Position numbers and translations under genes: made by a program. The notes under the pieces were generated by a model. The model was not told the origin of the DNA, ran no database searches, and saw only the letters and a list, made by a program, of their open reading frames with translations. DNA of 64,000 bases from Microbacterium sp. LWH7-1.2. Lineage in GTDB: Bacteria; Actinomycetota; Actinomycetes; Actinomycetales; Microbacteriaceae. The stretch is from NCBI RefSeq assembly GCF_038397755.1, contig NZ_CP151637.1:2046001-2110000 (forward strand). The letters are read 5' to 3'. Position 1 is the first letter of the stretch, and each line of letters begins with the position of its first letter. This document shows, piece by piece, positions 50,812 to 60,821 of the stretch.

Positions 50812-52662
50812 TTACTCGACCGTGACGGACTTCGCGAGGTTGCGGGGCTGGTCGACGTCGAGGCCCTTCGCCGTGGCGAGACCCATCGCGAAGATGTGCA
50901 GCGGAACCACCGCGAGGAGCGGCTCGAAGAACGGGCCGGCCAGGGGGATGCGGAGCACCTCGTCGGCCTTGGGCAGCACCGCGGCGTCCCCCTCTTCGGC
51001 GATCGCGATGACGCGGGCGCCCCGCGCCCGGATCTCCTCGATCGAGGAGATGACCTTCTTGTGCATCTCCGACGACTTGCGCGGGGACGGCACGACGACG
51101 AACACCGGCTGGCCGGGCTCGATCAGCGCGATCGGGCCGTGCTTGAGTTCGCCGGCCGCGAAGCCCTCTGCGTGGATGTACGCGAGCTCCTTGAGCTTGA
51201 GCGCACCCTCGAGCGCGATCGGGAAGCCGACGTGACGCCCGAGGAAGAGCACCGAGCGGGTGTCGGCCATCCAGTGGGCGAACTGCTCGATGCGCGGCTG
51301 CTCGCGCTCGAGGATCTGCGCGATCTTGGCGGGGATGGCCTCGAGCTCGCGCACGTGGTCGGCGGCGTCCGCCGCGGTGATCGCGCCGCGGACGCGACCG
51401 ATGTGCAGGGCCATCAGGTACAGCGCCGTGATCTGCGCGACGAAGGCCTTCGTCGAGGCGACCGCGACCTCGGGGCCCGCGTGGGTGTAGACGATCGCGT
51501 CGGACTCGCGCGGGATCGTGGCGCCCTGTGTGTTGCACACCGACAGCGTCTTCGCGCCGTGCTCGCGGGCGTACTTGACGGCCATGAGCGTGTCCATGGT
51601 CTCGCCCGACTGGCTGATCGAGACGACGAGGGTGTCGGGGCCGATCACCGGGTCGCGGTAGCGGAATTCGTGGGCGAGCTCGACGTCGACGGGGATGCGG
51701 GTCCACTGCTCGATCGCGTACTTGCCCACCTGGCCGGCGTAGGCCGCGGTGCCGCAGGCGATCACGATGATGCGCGAGACGCCGGCGAACAGCTTGTCGA
51801 GTCCGTCGAGCTCGGGGATCACGACCTCGCCGTCGCGGACGCGGCCGCGCAGCGTGTTGGCGACCGCCTCGGGCTCCTCCGAGATCTCCTTCGCCATGAA
51901 CGACGACCAGCCGCCCTTCTCGGCGGCCGAGGCGTCCCACGTGACCTCGAACGGCTCGACCTCCACCGTGTTGCCGGCGAAATCGGTGACGGTCACGGCG
52001 TCGGGGGTGATCGCGACGATCTGGTCCTGGCCGATCGCGAGGGCGTTGCGGGTGTGCTCGACGAACGCGGCGACGTCCGAGCCGAGGAAGTTCTCCCCCT
52101 CGCCCAGGCCGATGACGAGCGGCGAGTTGCGGCGCGCGCCGACGACGAGGCCGGGCTGGTCCTCGTGCATCGCGAGGAGGGTGAAAGCGCCCTCGAGACG
52201 GGAGACGACGGCACGGAAGGCCTGCTCGAGGTCACCGGCGCGGCGGTACTCGCGACCGAGGAGCACGGCGGCGACCTCGGTGTCGGTCTCGCTGCGGAAG
52301 GTGTACCCGTCCGCGATCAGCTCGTCCTTGAGCTCGGAGAAGTTCTCGATGATGCCGTTGTGGATCACGGCGAGCTTGTCGTCGTCGGCGAGGTGCGGGT
52401 GCGCGTTGCCGTCGGTCGGCCCGCCGTGCGTTGCCCAGCGGGTGTGTCCGATGCCGGTGGTGCCGTCGGCGAGCGGGTGGGCCGCGAGGTCGTCGCGCAG
52501 CACCTTGAGCTTGCCCGCGCGCTTGCGCATGCCCAGTCCGCCGTCGCCGTCGATCACGGCGATGCCCGCGGAGTCGTACCCGCGGTACTCGAGGCGCGAA
52601 AGCCCCGAGATCAGGACGGCCTGGCTCTGGCGCGGGCCCACGTATCCGACGATTCCACACAT
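50812..52662 (-). CDS. glmS: Glutamine-fructose-6-phosphate aminotransferase
   Basis: 616 residues; first step to UDP-GlcNAc. The N-terminal class II amidotransferase begins MCGIVGYVG with Cys2 as nucleophile after Met removal; two SIS isomerase domains follow (SGETMDTLMAVKYARE, RSVLFLGRHVGFPIALEGALKLKE) and the protein ends RNLAKSVTVE. Start fixed by a leaderless box. The minus frame stays open upstream, but that is only high-GC read-through. Confidence 0.96.
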   Translation of the reverse strand: MCGIVGYVGPRQSQAVLISGLSRLEYRGYDSAGIAVIDGDGGLGMRKRAGKLKVLRDDLAAHPLADGTTGIGHTRWATHGGPTDGNAHPHLADDDKLAVIHNGIIENFSELKDELIADGYTFRSETDTEVAAVLLGREYRRAGDLEQAFRAVVSRLEGAFTLLAMHEDQPGLVVGARRNSPLVIGLGEGENFLGSDVAAFVEHTRNALAIGQDQIVAITPDAVTVTDFAGNTVEVEPFEVTWDASAAEKGGWSSFMAKEISEEPEAVANTLRGRVRDGEVVIPELDGLDKLFAGVSRIIVIACGTAAYAGQVGKYAIEQWTRIPVDVELAHEFRYRDPVIGPDTLVVSISQSGETMDTLMAVKYAREHGAKTLSVCNTQGATIPRESDAIVYTHAGPEVAVASTKAFVAQITALYLMALHIGRVRGAITAADAADHVRELEAIPAKIAQILEREQPRIEQFAHWMADTRSVLFLGRHVGFPIALEGALKLKELAYIHAEGFAAGELKHGPIALIEPGQPVFVVVPSPRKSSEMHKKVISSIEEIRARGARVIAIAEEGDAAVLPKADEVLRIPLAGPFFEPLLAVVPLHIFAMGLATAKGLDVDQPRNLAKSVTVE

Positions 52663-52669
52663 GCGGTCA

Positions 52670-52675
52670 ATGGTA
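52670..52675 (-). promoter_or_regulatory. Leaderless -10 box of glmS
   Basis: Minus-strand TACCAT, seven bases, then ATG 52662. Confidence 0.6.
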
Positions 52676-52761
52676 GGCGGGCGGTTTCGCAAGGAACCCT
52701 TACGAATAGAGATGCCCTGTTCACGGGCGAGAACGGATGCTGCGCCCCCGCCACCGCTCGG

Positions 52762-52901
52762 GCGTTTTGGCGACTCGCCAAGAAGGGCACCCACCGCGCC
52801 GCGTTCTTGGCGACCCGCCAAATGCCGCCGAGGGTCCTGTATTGGCGATTCGCCAAGAAGTGCGGCTGAACGCGCGGAATTCGGCGACTCGCCAAAAGGC
52901 C
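52762..52901. repeat. Quasi-palindromic element J with four TTGGCGA-type mini-palindromes
   Basis: The self-complementary word TTGGCGANTCGCCAA (with small variations) occurs four times, near 52767, 52804, 52843 and 52881, and the two halves of the element are inverted copies of each other. Confidence 0.7.
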
Positions 52902-52910
52902 GCTGACGGC

Positions 52911-52946
52911 CGCGCCGACACGGACGGGCGCGCCGACACGGACGGG
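52911..52946. repeat. Exact tandem duplication of 18 bp
   Basis: cgcgccgacacggacggg at 52911-52928 is repeated at once at 52929-52946. Confidence 0.85.
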
Positions 52947-53012
52947 CGAGTTGGCGAGCGAAACGCCCGGACGCGGTCGCAACCCCTCGCCGCGGGGCAC
53001 GCAGGCCGGGGG

Positions 53013-53966
53013 TCAGAGCTTGCGGAGGAGGACCGTCTCCACGGTGTGGTCGGCCGCCTTCTGCAGCACGAGGTTCGCGCGGTGGCGGGTGGGGAGCACG
53101 TTCTCCTCGAGGTTCGGCAGGTTGATCGTGTTCCAGAAGCCGAGCGCGCGCTCCACGGCCTCCTCGTCGGACAGCTTCGCGAAGACGTTGAAGAAGGAGC
53201 TCGGGTTGCTGAACGCGGCCCGGCGCAGGGCGAGGAAGCGCTCGACGTACCACTGCGCGATGTGCGCAGCATCCGCGTCGACGTAGATGGAGAAGTCGAA
53301 CAGGTCGCTGACGGCGACATCGTTCGGGGTGGGCGGCGGCTGCAGCACGTTGAGGCCCTCGACGATGACGATGTCCGGGCGGCGCACGGTGACGACCGCG
53401 TCGGGCACGATGTCGTACCGCATGTGGGAGTAGAACGGCGCCTTCACCTCGGGAGCCCCGCTCTTCACCTCGGTGAGGAACGACACGAGCGCGCGGCGGT
53501 CGTACGACTCGGGGAAGCCCTTGCGATCCATGAGACCGCGGCGCTCGAGCTCGGCGTTCGGGTACAGGAAGCCGTCGGTCGTGACGAGCTCGACGCGAGG
53601 CGTTCCGGGCCAGCGCGAGGTGAGCTCGCGCAGCAGGCGCGCGATGGTCGACTTGCCCACGGCGACCGAGCCGGCGACGCCGACGATGAACGGGGTGGTC
53701 GAGTCCGCCTCGCCGAGGAACGCGGACTCCTCTCCGCCGAGACGCTTCGTCGACTCCGCGTACAGCGACAGAAGTCGCGACAGCGGCACATACACCTGCG
53801 CGACCTCGGCCATGTCGAGGCGGTCGCCGAGTCCGCGGATCTGCACGATCTCGGTCTCGGTGAGCGGCTGCGTCATGCCCGACGCAAGGCGGGCCCAGTC
53901 GGCGCGGTCGATCTCGCGGTACAGCGAGAGTGCGGGGGCGACAGCGGTCGCTTCGTCGGCGGACAT
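53013..53966 (-). CDS. coaA: Pantothenate kinase (type I, CoaA)
   Basis: 317 residues; first step of CoA synthesis. P-loop [36 protein letters not shown] and [11 protein letters not shown] are family motifs. ATG 53966 (MSADEAT) is preceded at seven bases by TACGAT, a leaderless geometry; earlier in-frame starts would add unconserved sequence containing a nine-G run. Confidence 0.95.
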   Translation of the reverse strand: MSADEATAVAPALSLYREIDRADWARLASGMTQPLTETEIVQIRGLGDRLDMAEVAQVYVPLSRLLSLYAESTKRLGGEESAFLGEADSTTPFIVGVAGSVAVGKSTIARLLRELTSRWPGTPRVELVTTDGFLYPNAELERRGLMDRKGFPESYDRRALVSFLTEVKSGAPEVKAPFYSHMRYDIVPDAVVTVRRPDIVIVEGLNVLQPPPTPNDVAVSDLFDFSIYVDADAAHIAQWYVERFLALRRAAFSNPSSFFNVFAKLSDEEAVERALGFWNTINLPNLEENVLPTRHRANLVLQKAADHTVETVLLRKL

Positions 53967-53973
53967 CGCGCCC

Positions 53974-53979
53974 ATCGTA
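53974..53979 (-). promoter_or_regulatory. Leaderless -10 box of coaA
   Basis: Minus-strand TACGAT, seven bases, then ATG 53966. Confidence 0.5.
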
Positions 53980-54110
53980 GTCGGTGCCGCGAGGGCGGTG
54001 GATTCCGCCGGCCGCGGCGAGTCGACGCCCCGACCCGTCGGGGGGGGGAACGGATCGGGGCATCGCCGTCGGCGTCGCGGCATCGGAACAGATCCGCGCC
54101 GCGCGCCGAG

Positions 54111-55739
54111 TCATCCTCGCGTCGGACCGTCCGCCTCATCTCGGTGGTCGAGTTCGTGCGCGGCGGCGCTCCCGGGCACGAGTCCTGCCGTCTCCGCCGC
54201 GGCCTGCACCGCGATCTCGGACGTGAGCGCCTGCTCCATGGCCGCTTCGTACCGGCGGCGGCGCCGCTTGAGCCACAGGCCGCCGACGATCAGCACCGCC
54301 AGCACCCCGTACGCCACTGCGGCGAAGGGGTGCAGGAACAGCGACACGACATCGCCCTGGCTCTGCTGCAGCGCCTTGCGGAGGTACTCCTCCCCCATCG
54401 GGCCGAGGATCATGCCGACCACGAGCGGCGCGACCGGGTACCCGTAGCGGCGCATGAAGAAGCCGAGCACGCCGATCACCAGGAGGATGAACACGTCCAC
54501 CGGCTGGAAGCTCACCGCGTACGCGCCGAGCGCCGCGAACGTCATGATGCCCGCATACAGGTACGGGCGCGGGATGCGCAGCACCTTCGCCCACATGCCG
54601 ACGAGCGGCAGGTTGAGCACGATGAGCATGACATTGCCGATGTAGAGGCTCGCGATGAGCGCCCACACGAGCTCAGGCTGGTTCTCGAAGAGCCTCGGAC
54701 CGGGCTGGATGCCGTACGACTGGAACGCGGTCAGGATGATCGCTGCGGTCGCCGTGGTCGGCAGGCCGAGCGTCAGCAGGGGCACCAGCACGCCCGCGGC
54801 GGCGGCGTTGTTCGCCGACTCCGGACCGGCGACGCCTTCGATCGCGCCGTGGCCGAATTCGCTCTTGTGCTTGGAGAGCTTCTTCTCGGCCGCGTACGAG
54901 AGGAAGGTCGCGACGTCGGCGCCGCCGGCGGGGATCGTGCCGATCGGGAAGCCGATGGCGGTGCCCCGGAGCCACGGTGCCCACGACCGGCGCCAGTCGT
55001 CGCGCTTCATGGAGTGCCGCCACGAGCCGCCGACCGGCGTCACCGGGATGGAGCCGTGGCGCAGCCGCGCCGCGACGTAGAACGTCTCGCCGACGGCGAA
55101 GAGTCCGACCGCGACGAGCACCACGTCGATGCCGTCGGCGAGGGGCAGGAGACCGAGGGTGTAGCGTGCCTGGCCCGACAGCAGATCGGTGCCGATGAGG
55201 CCGATGAACAGCCCGATGCCGAGCGACGACATGCCCCGCGCGACGGACGACCCGAGGAGGGCGCCGACGGTGATGAAGGCGACCACGATGAGCGCGACGT
55301 AGTCGGCCGGCCCGAGGCTCACGGCGAACTGCGCGAGCACCGGCGCAAGGAGCGTGAGCCCGACGGTCGCGATCGTCCCGGCGATGAACGAGCCGATCGC
55401 GGCGGTCGCGAGGGCGGTGGCGGCTCGTCCGAGCCGCGCCATCTTGTTGCCCTCGATGGCCGTGATGATGGATGCCGACTCGCCTGGCGTGTTGAGCAGG
55501 ATCGACGTGGTCGAGCCGCCGTACATGCCGCCGTAGTAGATGCCCGCGAAGGTGATGAGGGCGGCCGTCGGATCGAGCGTGTAGGTGAGCGGCAGCAGCA
55601 GGGCGACCGTCATGGCCGGCCCGATGCCGGGCAGAACGCCGACGGCGGTGCCGACGAGCACGCCGAGGAACGCGAAGAGGAGGTACTGCGGCTGGAGCGC
55701 CGTCGCGAATCCCTCCAGAAGGAGCGAGATGTTGTCCAT
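54111..55739 (-). CDS. tctA: Tripartite tricarboxylate transporter, large membrane subunit
   Basis: 542 residues, about 12 helices. [20 protein letters not shown] and the second half [20 protein letters not shown] are the paired TctA signature repeats. Works with TctB and the binding protein TctC to import citrate or related carboxylates using an ion gradient. Third gene of tctCBA; charged cytoplasmic tail. Confidence 0.93.
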   Translation of the reverse strand: MDNISLLLEGFATALQPQYLLFAFLGVLVGTAVGVLPGIGPAMTVALLLPLTYTLDPTAALITFAGIYYGGMYGGSTTSILLNTPGESASIITAIEGNKMARLGRAATALATAAIGSFIAGTIATVGLTLLAPVLAQFAVSLGPADYVALIVVAFITVGALLGSSVARGMSSLGIGLFIGLIGTDLLSGQARYTLGLLPLADGIDVVLVAVGLFAVGETFYVAARLRHGSIPVTPVGGSWRHSMKRDDWRRSWAPWLRGTAIGFPIGTIPAGGADVATFLSYAAEKKLSKHKSEFGHGAIEGVAGPESANNAAAAGVLVPLLTLGLPTTATAAIILTAFQSYGIQPGPRLFENQPELVWALIASLYIGNVMLIVLNLPLVGMWAKVLRIPRPYLYAGIMTFAALGAYAVSFQPVDVFILLVIGVLGFFMRRYGYPVAPLVVGMILGPMGEEYLRKALQQSQGDVVSLFLHPFAAVAYGVLAVLIVGGLWLKRRRRRYEAAMEQALTSEIAVQAAAETAGLVPGSAAAHELDHRDEADGPTRG

Positions 55740-55755
55740 GTCCGTATCCGTCGCC

Positions 55756-56343
55756 TCAGACGAGGGGGCCGAGCCAGCTCAGCAGGGGACCGAGCGGCAG
55801 AGAGAGTCCGAGCAGCTCGCCGAAGAGGATCTGCACAGCGAGGCCGATGATGAACCCGATCACGAATCCGAGCCACCACCGCTTGGTGCCGAGCGCCCAC
55901 GCGACGCCGCCGAAGAGGAGCGTCGCCGACAGCGTCCAGCCGATGTACTCGATCAGCAGCAGCTGCGCGAGCACGAGGGCCGCGATGATCGCCAGGGTCC
56001 GCCAGTCGGTGCGGGCGTTCGGGTCGGTGTCCTCCGACTCCTCGGGCGTGCCGAGGTGTCCGCGGATCACTCCGATGAGCACAGCCGTGCCGGCTACCAG
56101 CAGGATCAGCGACACGAAGATCGGGAAGACGGTCGGCCCGACCCGGGAGCCCGCGGGCACACGGATCGTGAACGCGCCGATCAGCGCGAACACGCCGAGC
56201 CCGATGACGAGGAGCGCGAAGACCAGCTCGCCCACGCGTCGCGACGAGCGCGACGGCGTCGCCACCGCGAGCGACGGCTTGGTGATCGGGGGCGGACCCC
56301 CTTCCGATCCGGAAGGGAGCCCGCTCGAGGCCGGGGTGCTCAT
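55756..56343 (-). CDS. tctB: Tripartite tricarboxylate transporter, small membrane subunit
   Basis: 195 residues, four helices after a 40-residue head; [27 protein letters not shown] is the TctB C-terminal pattern. ATG overlaps the tctC stop (ATGA); tctA follows after 16 bases. Confidence 0.88.
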   Translation of the reverse strand: MSTPASSGLPSGSEGGPPPITKPSLAVATPSRSSRRVGELVFALLVIGLGVFALIGAFTIRVPAGSRVGPTVFPIFVSLILLVAGTAVLIGVIRGHLGTPEESEDTDPNARTDWRTLAIIAALVLAQLLLIEYIGWTLSATLLFGGVAWALGTKRWWLGFVIGFIIGLAVQILFGELLGLSLPLGPLLSWLGPLV

Positions 56344-57356
56344 CCCACGAGCCCGATGCTCTTCAGCGTGTCGGAGACCGAGGTGACGTTCTCCTCGATG
56401 AAGTCGTCGAACTCCTCCCCGACCAGGAAGGCGTCGGTCCAGCCGTTCTCCTCCAGGACCGCGGCCCACTCGCCGCTGTCGTGCATCTCGGTCATGAGAT
56501 CGGTGAGCGCCTGAGCCTCGGCATCCGTGATGCCTCCCGGTGCGAGCACGCCGCGCCAGTTGGTCAGCACGACGTCGTACCCCTCGTCGACGAGCGTGGG
56601 GGTGTCAGGCAGCAGCGCGGCGGGCTCCTCCGAGCTCACGCCGAGGGCGCGCATGGAGCCGTCCTCGACGAACTCGGCGAACTCCGCGACGCCGGAGATC
56701 CCGGCATCCGCGTTTCCGCCGAGGAGCATCGTCACGGCCTCGCCGCCACCGGCGTTGGGGACGTAGTTGAGCTTCTCGATGATCTCGTCGGAGTCGAGGC
56801 CCGCCTCGGTGAGGAGCAGGCCCGCGAGGATGTGGTCCGCACCGCCCGCGGAGCCTCCGGTGACCACGACGTCCTGTCCGTTCTCGGCGATGTCGTCGAC
56901 CAGGTCTTCGAGCGAGTCGTAGGGCGACTCGGCCGGCACGACCACGACGAGCGGCTCGTCGGTGAGCCGCGCGATGGGCGTCGTGTCCTCGATGCGGGTC
57001 GCCGACGCGTTGGTCTCGACGGCGCCGACCATCACGAGACCGGTCACCATGAGCGAGTACGGGTCCCGCTCGTTGGCGAACGACGCGAGGCCGACCGTTC
57101 CGCCGGCGCCGCCCTCGTTGGTGACGGGCGCGGCCGAGACGAGCTCCTCGCCCACGAGAACGTTGCTCATGGCCCGGCCGGTCTGGTCCCAGCCTCCGCC
57201 GGGGTCGGCCGGCACCAGGATGCCGACCTCTTCGACCGCGGCGGCCTCCTCTTCGCCCCCGCCGCCGCCGTCGCCGCCCCCGCCGGTGCCGGCCGTGCAG
57301 CCGGCGAGCGCCAGGGCGCCTGCGGCGATCATCGTGGGGATCGCGTATCTGCGCAT
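56340..57356 (-). CDS. tctC: Tripartite tricarboxylate transporter binding lipoprotein
   Basis: 338 residues. Lipobox LAGC (Cys20), Gly/Glu-rich linker, then the TctC fold: VEEVGILVPADPGGGWDQTGRAM with the conserved PGGG..D ligand loop, and NEGGAGGTVGLASFA. GAGGAGG precedes the ATG. First gene of tctCBA, divergent from a CitA/DcuS-type sensor. Confidence 0.92.
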   Translation of the reverse strand: MRRYAIPTMIAAGALALAGCTAGTGGGGDGGGGGEEEAAAVEEVGILVPADPGGGWDQTGRAMSNVLVGEELVSAAPVTNEGGAGGTVGLASFANERDPYSLMVTGLVMVGAVETNASATRIEDTTPIARLTDEPLVVVVPAESPYDSLEDLVDDIAENGQDVVVTGGSAGGADHILAGLLLTEAGLDSDEIIEKLNYVPNAGGGEAVTMLLGGNADAGISGVAEFAEFVEDGSMRALGVSSEEPAALLPDTPTLVDEGYDVVLTNWRGVLAPGGITDAEAQALTDLMTEMHDSGEWAAVLEENGWTDAFLVGEEFDDFIEENVTSVSDTLKSIGLVG

Positions 57357-57378
57357 TCCACTCCTCCTCGAGTGCGTA

Positions 57379-57396
57379 CGGGGCGACGTCGCCCCG
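57379..57396. promoter_or_regulatory. Perfect 18-bp palindrome in the tctC leader
   Basis: cggggcgacgtcgccccg lies 23 bases before the tctC ATG. It may be a regulator site or an mRNA hairpin. An AT-rich stretch (57440-57475) further up may bind the response regulator; no clear repeat was defined. Confidence 0.35.
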
Positions 57397-57525
57397 CGCT
57401 GTGTGGACCCGACGGTAGGGGCGCATGGCCCCGCGATCGAGATTGCGTAAGTAATACGGAGCTTCGGAAACTATTGGTCACGGTCGACGGATGCCGCGAC
57501 CCTGCCCCCGCGGGGATGACCGACC

Positions 57526-57531
57526 TACACT
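57526..57531 (+). promoter_or_regulatory. Leaderless -10 box of the sensor kinase gene
   Basis: TACACT, six bases, then GTG 57538. Confidence 0.65.
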
Positions 57532-57537
57532 GGCCCC

Positions 57538-59166
57538 GTGACGCCGATGTCGCTCAAGGTGCAGCTCCTGGTTCTACAGGCGGTCATCGTGTGCCTGGCC
57601 ACCCTCATCACCGGCGTCATCGCGGTGACGCTCCAAGAGCGCGCCATCCGCACCTCGTATCAGGACCGCATGATCGCGGTCGCGCAGTCGGTCGCCCGGC
57701 AGCAGGTGATCCTCGACGCGCTCGACGACGCCGACCCCGCGAAGGTCATCCAGCCGGTCGCCGAGCTCATCCGTCAGGCATCGGATGTCACCTACGTGGT
57801 GGTGACGGATGCCGACGGCATCCGTCTCTCGCACCCGGATCCGGATCGCATCGGGGAACCGGTGTCGACCGATCCCTCGGTTCCGCTGTCGGGCGAGACG
57901 TTCGTGGGCACGCAGGAGGGCACGCTCGGGGTCTCGTGGCGGGTGAAGGTGCCGATCTTCGCGGAGGTCGACGGCGGCGAGGTCGTGGGAACCGTGTCGG
58001 TCGGCATCCTGGAGTCCGAGATCAGCGCCCAGTTCCTCTCGCAGGTGCCGTGGCTGCTCGTGGCGATGGGCGCCTCGGCGGTGATCGGCGTGTTCGGGGC
58101 GGCGTGGGTGACCTCGGTGGTGCGCAAGCGCATCTTCCGGCTGGAGCCGGGCGAGATCGCGTCGCTGGTGGAGCAGCGCGAGACGGTGCTGCACCGCATC
58201 GGCGAGGGCATCATCACGGTGGACCAGCACGGTGTCATCACCACCGCCAATGACGCGGCCGCGCGACTGCTCGGGGACGACGACCTCGTCGGCCGTACCG
58301 CTGAGGAGGCGCTCGAGCCCGCGGTCGCCGACGTGCTGCGGCGGGGAGAGCCCGACGGCGCCCTCGTCCTCGTGGGCGAGCGGGTGCTCATCGCGCGCAG
58401 TACCGGCACCGACGTCGACGGCGAGGCGACGGCCGCGACGCTGCTGCTGCGCGACCACACCGAGCTGCACCAGGCGCTGCGCGAGATGGACGGCGCACAG
58501 TCGCTGACGGACGGGCTCCGGGCGCAGGCGCACGAGTTCGCCAACACGATGCACGTGCTGTCGGGCCTGCTCGAGCTCGGACTCGTCGACGACGCCCGCG
58601 AATTCATCGCCGGGTCCACGCCCGGCGGCGCCATGGGCGACGGAGAGACCCGGCCCGTCCTCGGCCAGTTCGAACTGTCGGCGCTGCTCGCGGTGAAGAC
58701 CGCCCAGGCACGCGAGGTCGGCATCACGCTCGACGTGCGGCGGCGCCCGGGCGACGCCGACGATGTGCCGCGCCTGTCGGAGGACGTCGGCCACGACCTC
58801 GTCACGATCGTCGGCAACCTCGTCGACAACGCCGTCGAGGCCTGCGGTCTGGGCGACCGGGTCGAGGTGTGCGCTCGGGTGGACGACGACATGATCGTGG
58901 TCACCGTCGACGACAGCGGCCCCGGAGTGCCCGAGGAGGAGCGCGCACGCATCTTCGTGGAGGGCGTGAGCTCGAAGGCGCCGGCCGGCGCGCGCGGTCC
59001 GCATCGCCGCGGAATCGGGCTCGCTCTCGTCCGCCGCGTGGTGCGGCGCCGGCGCGGCGACGTCTCCGTCGCGGACTCGCCGCTCGGCGGGGCACGCTTC
59101 GTCGTGCGCCTCCCCATCGACACGCCGTCCCCCACGGCGAGCACACACGAGGCGGTGCCCGCGTGA
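57538..59166 (+). CDS. CitA/DcuS-type sensor histidine kinase
   Basis: 542 residues. Helix 1 (about 9-30), extracytoplasmic PAS-like sensor domain (about 31-165; VTYVVVTDADGIRLSHPDPDRIGEP is the CitA/DcuS signature), helix 2 (about 168-190), cytoplasmic PAS (about 215-300), then the kinase with phospho-His332 (RAQAHEFANTMH), N box NLVDNAVEA and G box GIGLALV. These kinases sense C4-dicarboxylates or citrate outside the cell. The divergent tctCBA genes are the likely target. Confidence 0.9.
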   Translation: MTPMSLKVQLLVLQAVIVCLATLITGVIAVTLQERAIRTSYQDRMIAVAQSVARQQVILDALDDADPAKVIQPVAELIRQASDVTYVVVTDADGIRLSHPDPDRIGEPVSTDPSVPLSGETFVGTQEGTLGVSWRVKVPIFAEVDGGEVVGTVSVGILESEISAQFLSQVPWLLVAMGASAVIGVFGAAWVTSVVRKRIFRLEPGEIASLVEQRETVLHRIGEGIITVDQHGVITTANDAAARLLGDDDLVGRTAEEALEPAVADVLRRGEPDGALVLVGERVLIARSTGTDVDGEATAATLLLRDHTELHQALREMDGAQSLTDGLRAQAHEFANTMHVLSGLLELGLVDDAREFIAGSTPGGAMGDGETRPVLGQFELSALLAVKTAQAREVGITLDVRRRPGDADDVPRLSEDVGHDLVTIVGNLVDNAVEACGLGDRVEVCARVDDDMIVVTVDDSGPGVPEEERARIFVEGVSSKAPAGARGPHRRGIGLALVRRVVRRRRGDVSVADSPLGGARFVVRLPIDTPSPTASTHEAVPA

Positions 59167-59837
59167 GCCGTCCGGTCAGGGTCGTCGTCGTCGACGACGA
59201 GCCGGCGGTCGCCCGGCTCCACACGCGGTTCGTGTCGGCCTACGACGGGTGCGAGGTGGTCGCCGTCGCCAGCACCGGCCCCGAGGCGATCGCCACCGTG
59301 CACGAACTGGAGCCCGACCTCGTGCTCCTCGACCTGCACCTGCCCGGCTGCTCAGGGCTGGATGTCCTGCGGGCCGTGCGCGCCGGAAGCGGTCATCAGC
59401 CGGAGTTCATCGCCGTGACCGCCGCGAGGGACTTCGACAGCGTGCGGGTCGCGCGCCTCGCCGGCGTTCGTCACTACCTTGTGAAGCCGTTCTCCGCACA
59501 AGACCTCTACACACGCATCGACGACGTCGTGAGGGAGATCGCCGCAGCGACCGCGCCGGCCGCCGCCCTGGACCAGGACGATATCGACTCGCTCATCGGC
59601 GGGGCGCCGGCCGCGACGGTTCTCCCCAAGGGCTTGAGTTCCGAGACCCTCGCAGCCGTGCGCGACGCGCTCGCGTCCGCGCCGTGGTCGTCGGCTGCCG
59701 ACATCGCCGGGGCTGTCGGCATCTCCCGCGTCACCAGTCGCCGGTACCTCGAGCACCTCGCGCAGACGGGCGCCGCCGCGCGGCGGCTCGACTATGCGAC
59801 GGCGGGCCGCCCGAGCACGCTCTACGCGCCCCGCTAA
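59163..59837 (+). CDS. CitB/DcuR-type response regulator
   Basis: 224 residues. Receiver domain with acidic pocket DDEP, phospho-acceptor Asp57 (LLDLHLPG) and Lys108 (YLVKPF). The C-terminal helix-turn-helix (SSAADIAGAVGISRVTSRRYLEHL) is the CitB/DctR type. GTG start overlaps the kinase stop. Confidence 0.9.
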   Translation: MSRPVRVVVVDDEPAVARLHTRFVSAYDGCEVVAVASTGPEAIATVHELEPDLVLLDLHLPGCSGLDVLRAVRAGSGHQPEFIAVTAARDFDSVRVARLAGVRHYLVKPFSAQDLYTRIDDVVREIAAATAPAAALDQDDIDSLIGGAPAATVLPKGLSSETLAAVRDALASAPWSSAADIAGAVGISRVTSRRYLEHLAQTGAAARRLDYATAGRPSTLYAPR

Positions 59838-59840
59838 CCT
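59835..59840 (+). promoter_or_regulatory. Leaderless -10 box of ppx
   Basis: TAACCT, six bases, then GTG 59847. It overlaps the stop codon of the response regulator. Confidence 0.6.
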
Positions 59841-59846
59841 GAACGC

Positions 59847-60791
59847 GTGCGCCTCGGAGTTCTCGACATCGGCTCGAACACCGTCCACCTGCTCGTCGCC
59901 GACGTCCGCCCCGGCGGCCGGCCTCTCGCCACGACGAGTCAGCGCACGGTGCTGCGGCTCATGCGTTACCTCGCACCCGACGGCTCGATCACCGAAGAGG
60001 GCGTCACGGCGCTCGTCGCCGCGGTGACCGAGGCGCGCAGGATCGCGGCGTCCGAGCGGGTCGACGAGCTTCTCGCCACCGCCACGAGCGCCGTGCGTGA
60101 GGCGAAGAACGGCCCCGAGGTCATCGCGCTGATCGAAGAGGCGCTCGGCCAGCCCTTGCAGGTGCTCGGCGGCGAGACGGAGGCACGGTACACGTTCCTC
60201 GCGGTCCGTCGCTGGTTCGGATGGGCAGCCGGGCAGATCCTGCTGTTCGACATCGGCGGCGGCTCGCTCGAGATCGCGGCCGGAGCCGACGAGCTGCCCG
60301 AGCGGGCAGCATCCGTCCCCCTCGGCGCGGGGCGCATGACGGTGCAGTTCCTTCCCGACGACCCGCCGGGTGAGGCGGCGGTCGAGAAGCTGCGCGACCA
60401 CGCACGCAAGACGCTCGCGCCTGTGGCGAAGTCGTTCAGCAAGCTGCCGTCGCCCGACCACGTGGTGGGCTCGTCGAAGGCGATCCGGTCGCTCGCGAAG
60501 CTCGTGGGCTATCCGGTTCCCGGTTGGTCGGGAATCGAACGGATGCTGCTCCCCCGCGCCTCCCTCGGCTCGTGGATCCCGCGCCTGGCTCGCATTCCCG
60601 CGTCCGCCCGCCAGGAGCTTCCCGGCATCACGCCGGACCGGACGTTCCAGATCGTCGCCGGCGCCGTCGTGCTGCACGAGGCGATGCGCGCGATGGACGT
60701 CGACGAGCTCGAGGTCTCGCCGTGGGCGCTGCGCGAGGGCGTGCTGCTGCGCTACATCGAGTCGCTCAGCTGGAGCGCGCCGAGCGCCTGA
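59847..60791 (+). CDS. Ppx/GppA-family phosphatase
   Basis: 314 residues, ASKHA fold. VLDIGSNTVHLLV and FDIGGGSLEIA are the two phosphate loops; GETEARYTF is conserved. Family members hydrolyse inorganic polyphosphate or pppGpp; short actinobacterial forms of this length correspond to mycobacterial Ppx1/Ppx2-like proteins, and the exact substrate cannot be read from sequence. Confidence 0.88.
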   Translation: MRLGVLDIGSNTVHLLVADVRPGGRPLATTSQRTVLRLMRYLAPDGSITEEGVTALVAAVTEARRIAASERVDELLATATSAVREAKNGPEVIALIEEALGQPLQVLGGETEARYTFLAVRRWFGWAAGQILLFDIGGGSLEIAAGADELPERAASVPLGAGRMTVQFLPDDPPGEAAVEKLRDHARKTLAPVAKSFSKLPSPDHVVGSSKAIRSLAKLVGYPVPGWSGIERMLLPRASLGSWIPRLARIPASARQELPGITPDRTFQIVAGAVVLHEAMRAMDVDELEVSPWALREGVLLRYIESLSWSAPSA

Positions 60792-60821
60792 CCGCCTGAC
60801 CGGCTGCGCGGCGGGTGCGCG

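Larger units (their letters stand above)
52663..53012. other. 350-base gap between glmS and coaA
   Basis: Holds the glmS leaderless box, one GGATGCTGC word, the large quasi-palindrome J, an 18-bp tandem duplication, and a further ttggcgagcg word. No gene seen. Confidence 0.6.

Noticed and set aside
48397..52869. Very long open frame on the plus strand opposite tsaE, alr, acpS and glmS
   Set aside because: It is antisense to four well-identified genes, is Arg/Gly/Ala-rich without any family motif, and is explained by high GC lowering stop-codon frequency.
52762..52946. CRISPR array
   Set aside because: Repeats are self-complementary 15-mers with unequal surroundings that are themselves inverted copies; there are no uniform spacers and no cas genes.
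54040..54048. Run of nine G as a possible phase-variation tract in coaA
   Set aside because: It lies upstream of the leaderless coaA start at 53966, so slippage would not change the protein; a promoter effect is possible but unsupported.
52737..55850. Long plus-strand open frame opposite coaA and tctA
   Set aside because: Antisense to coaA and tctA; no domain or ribosome site.
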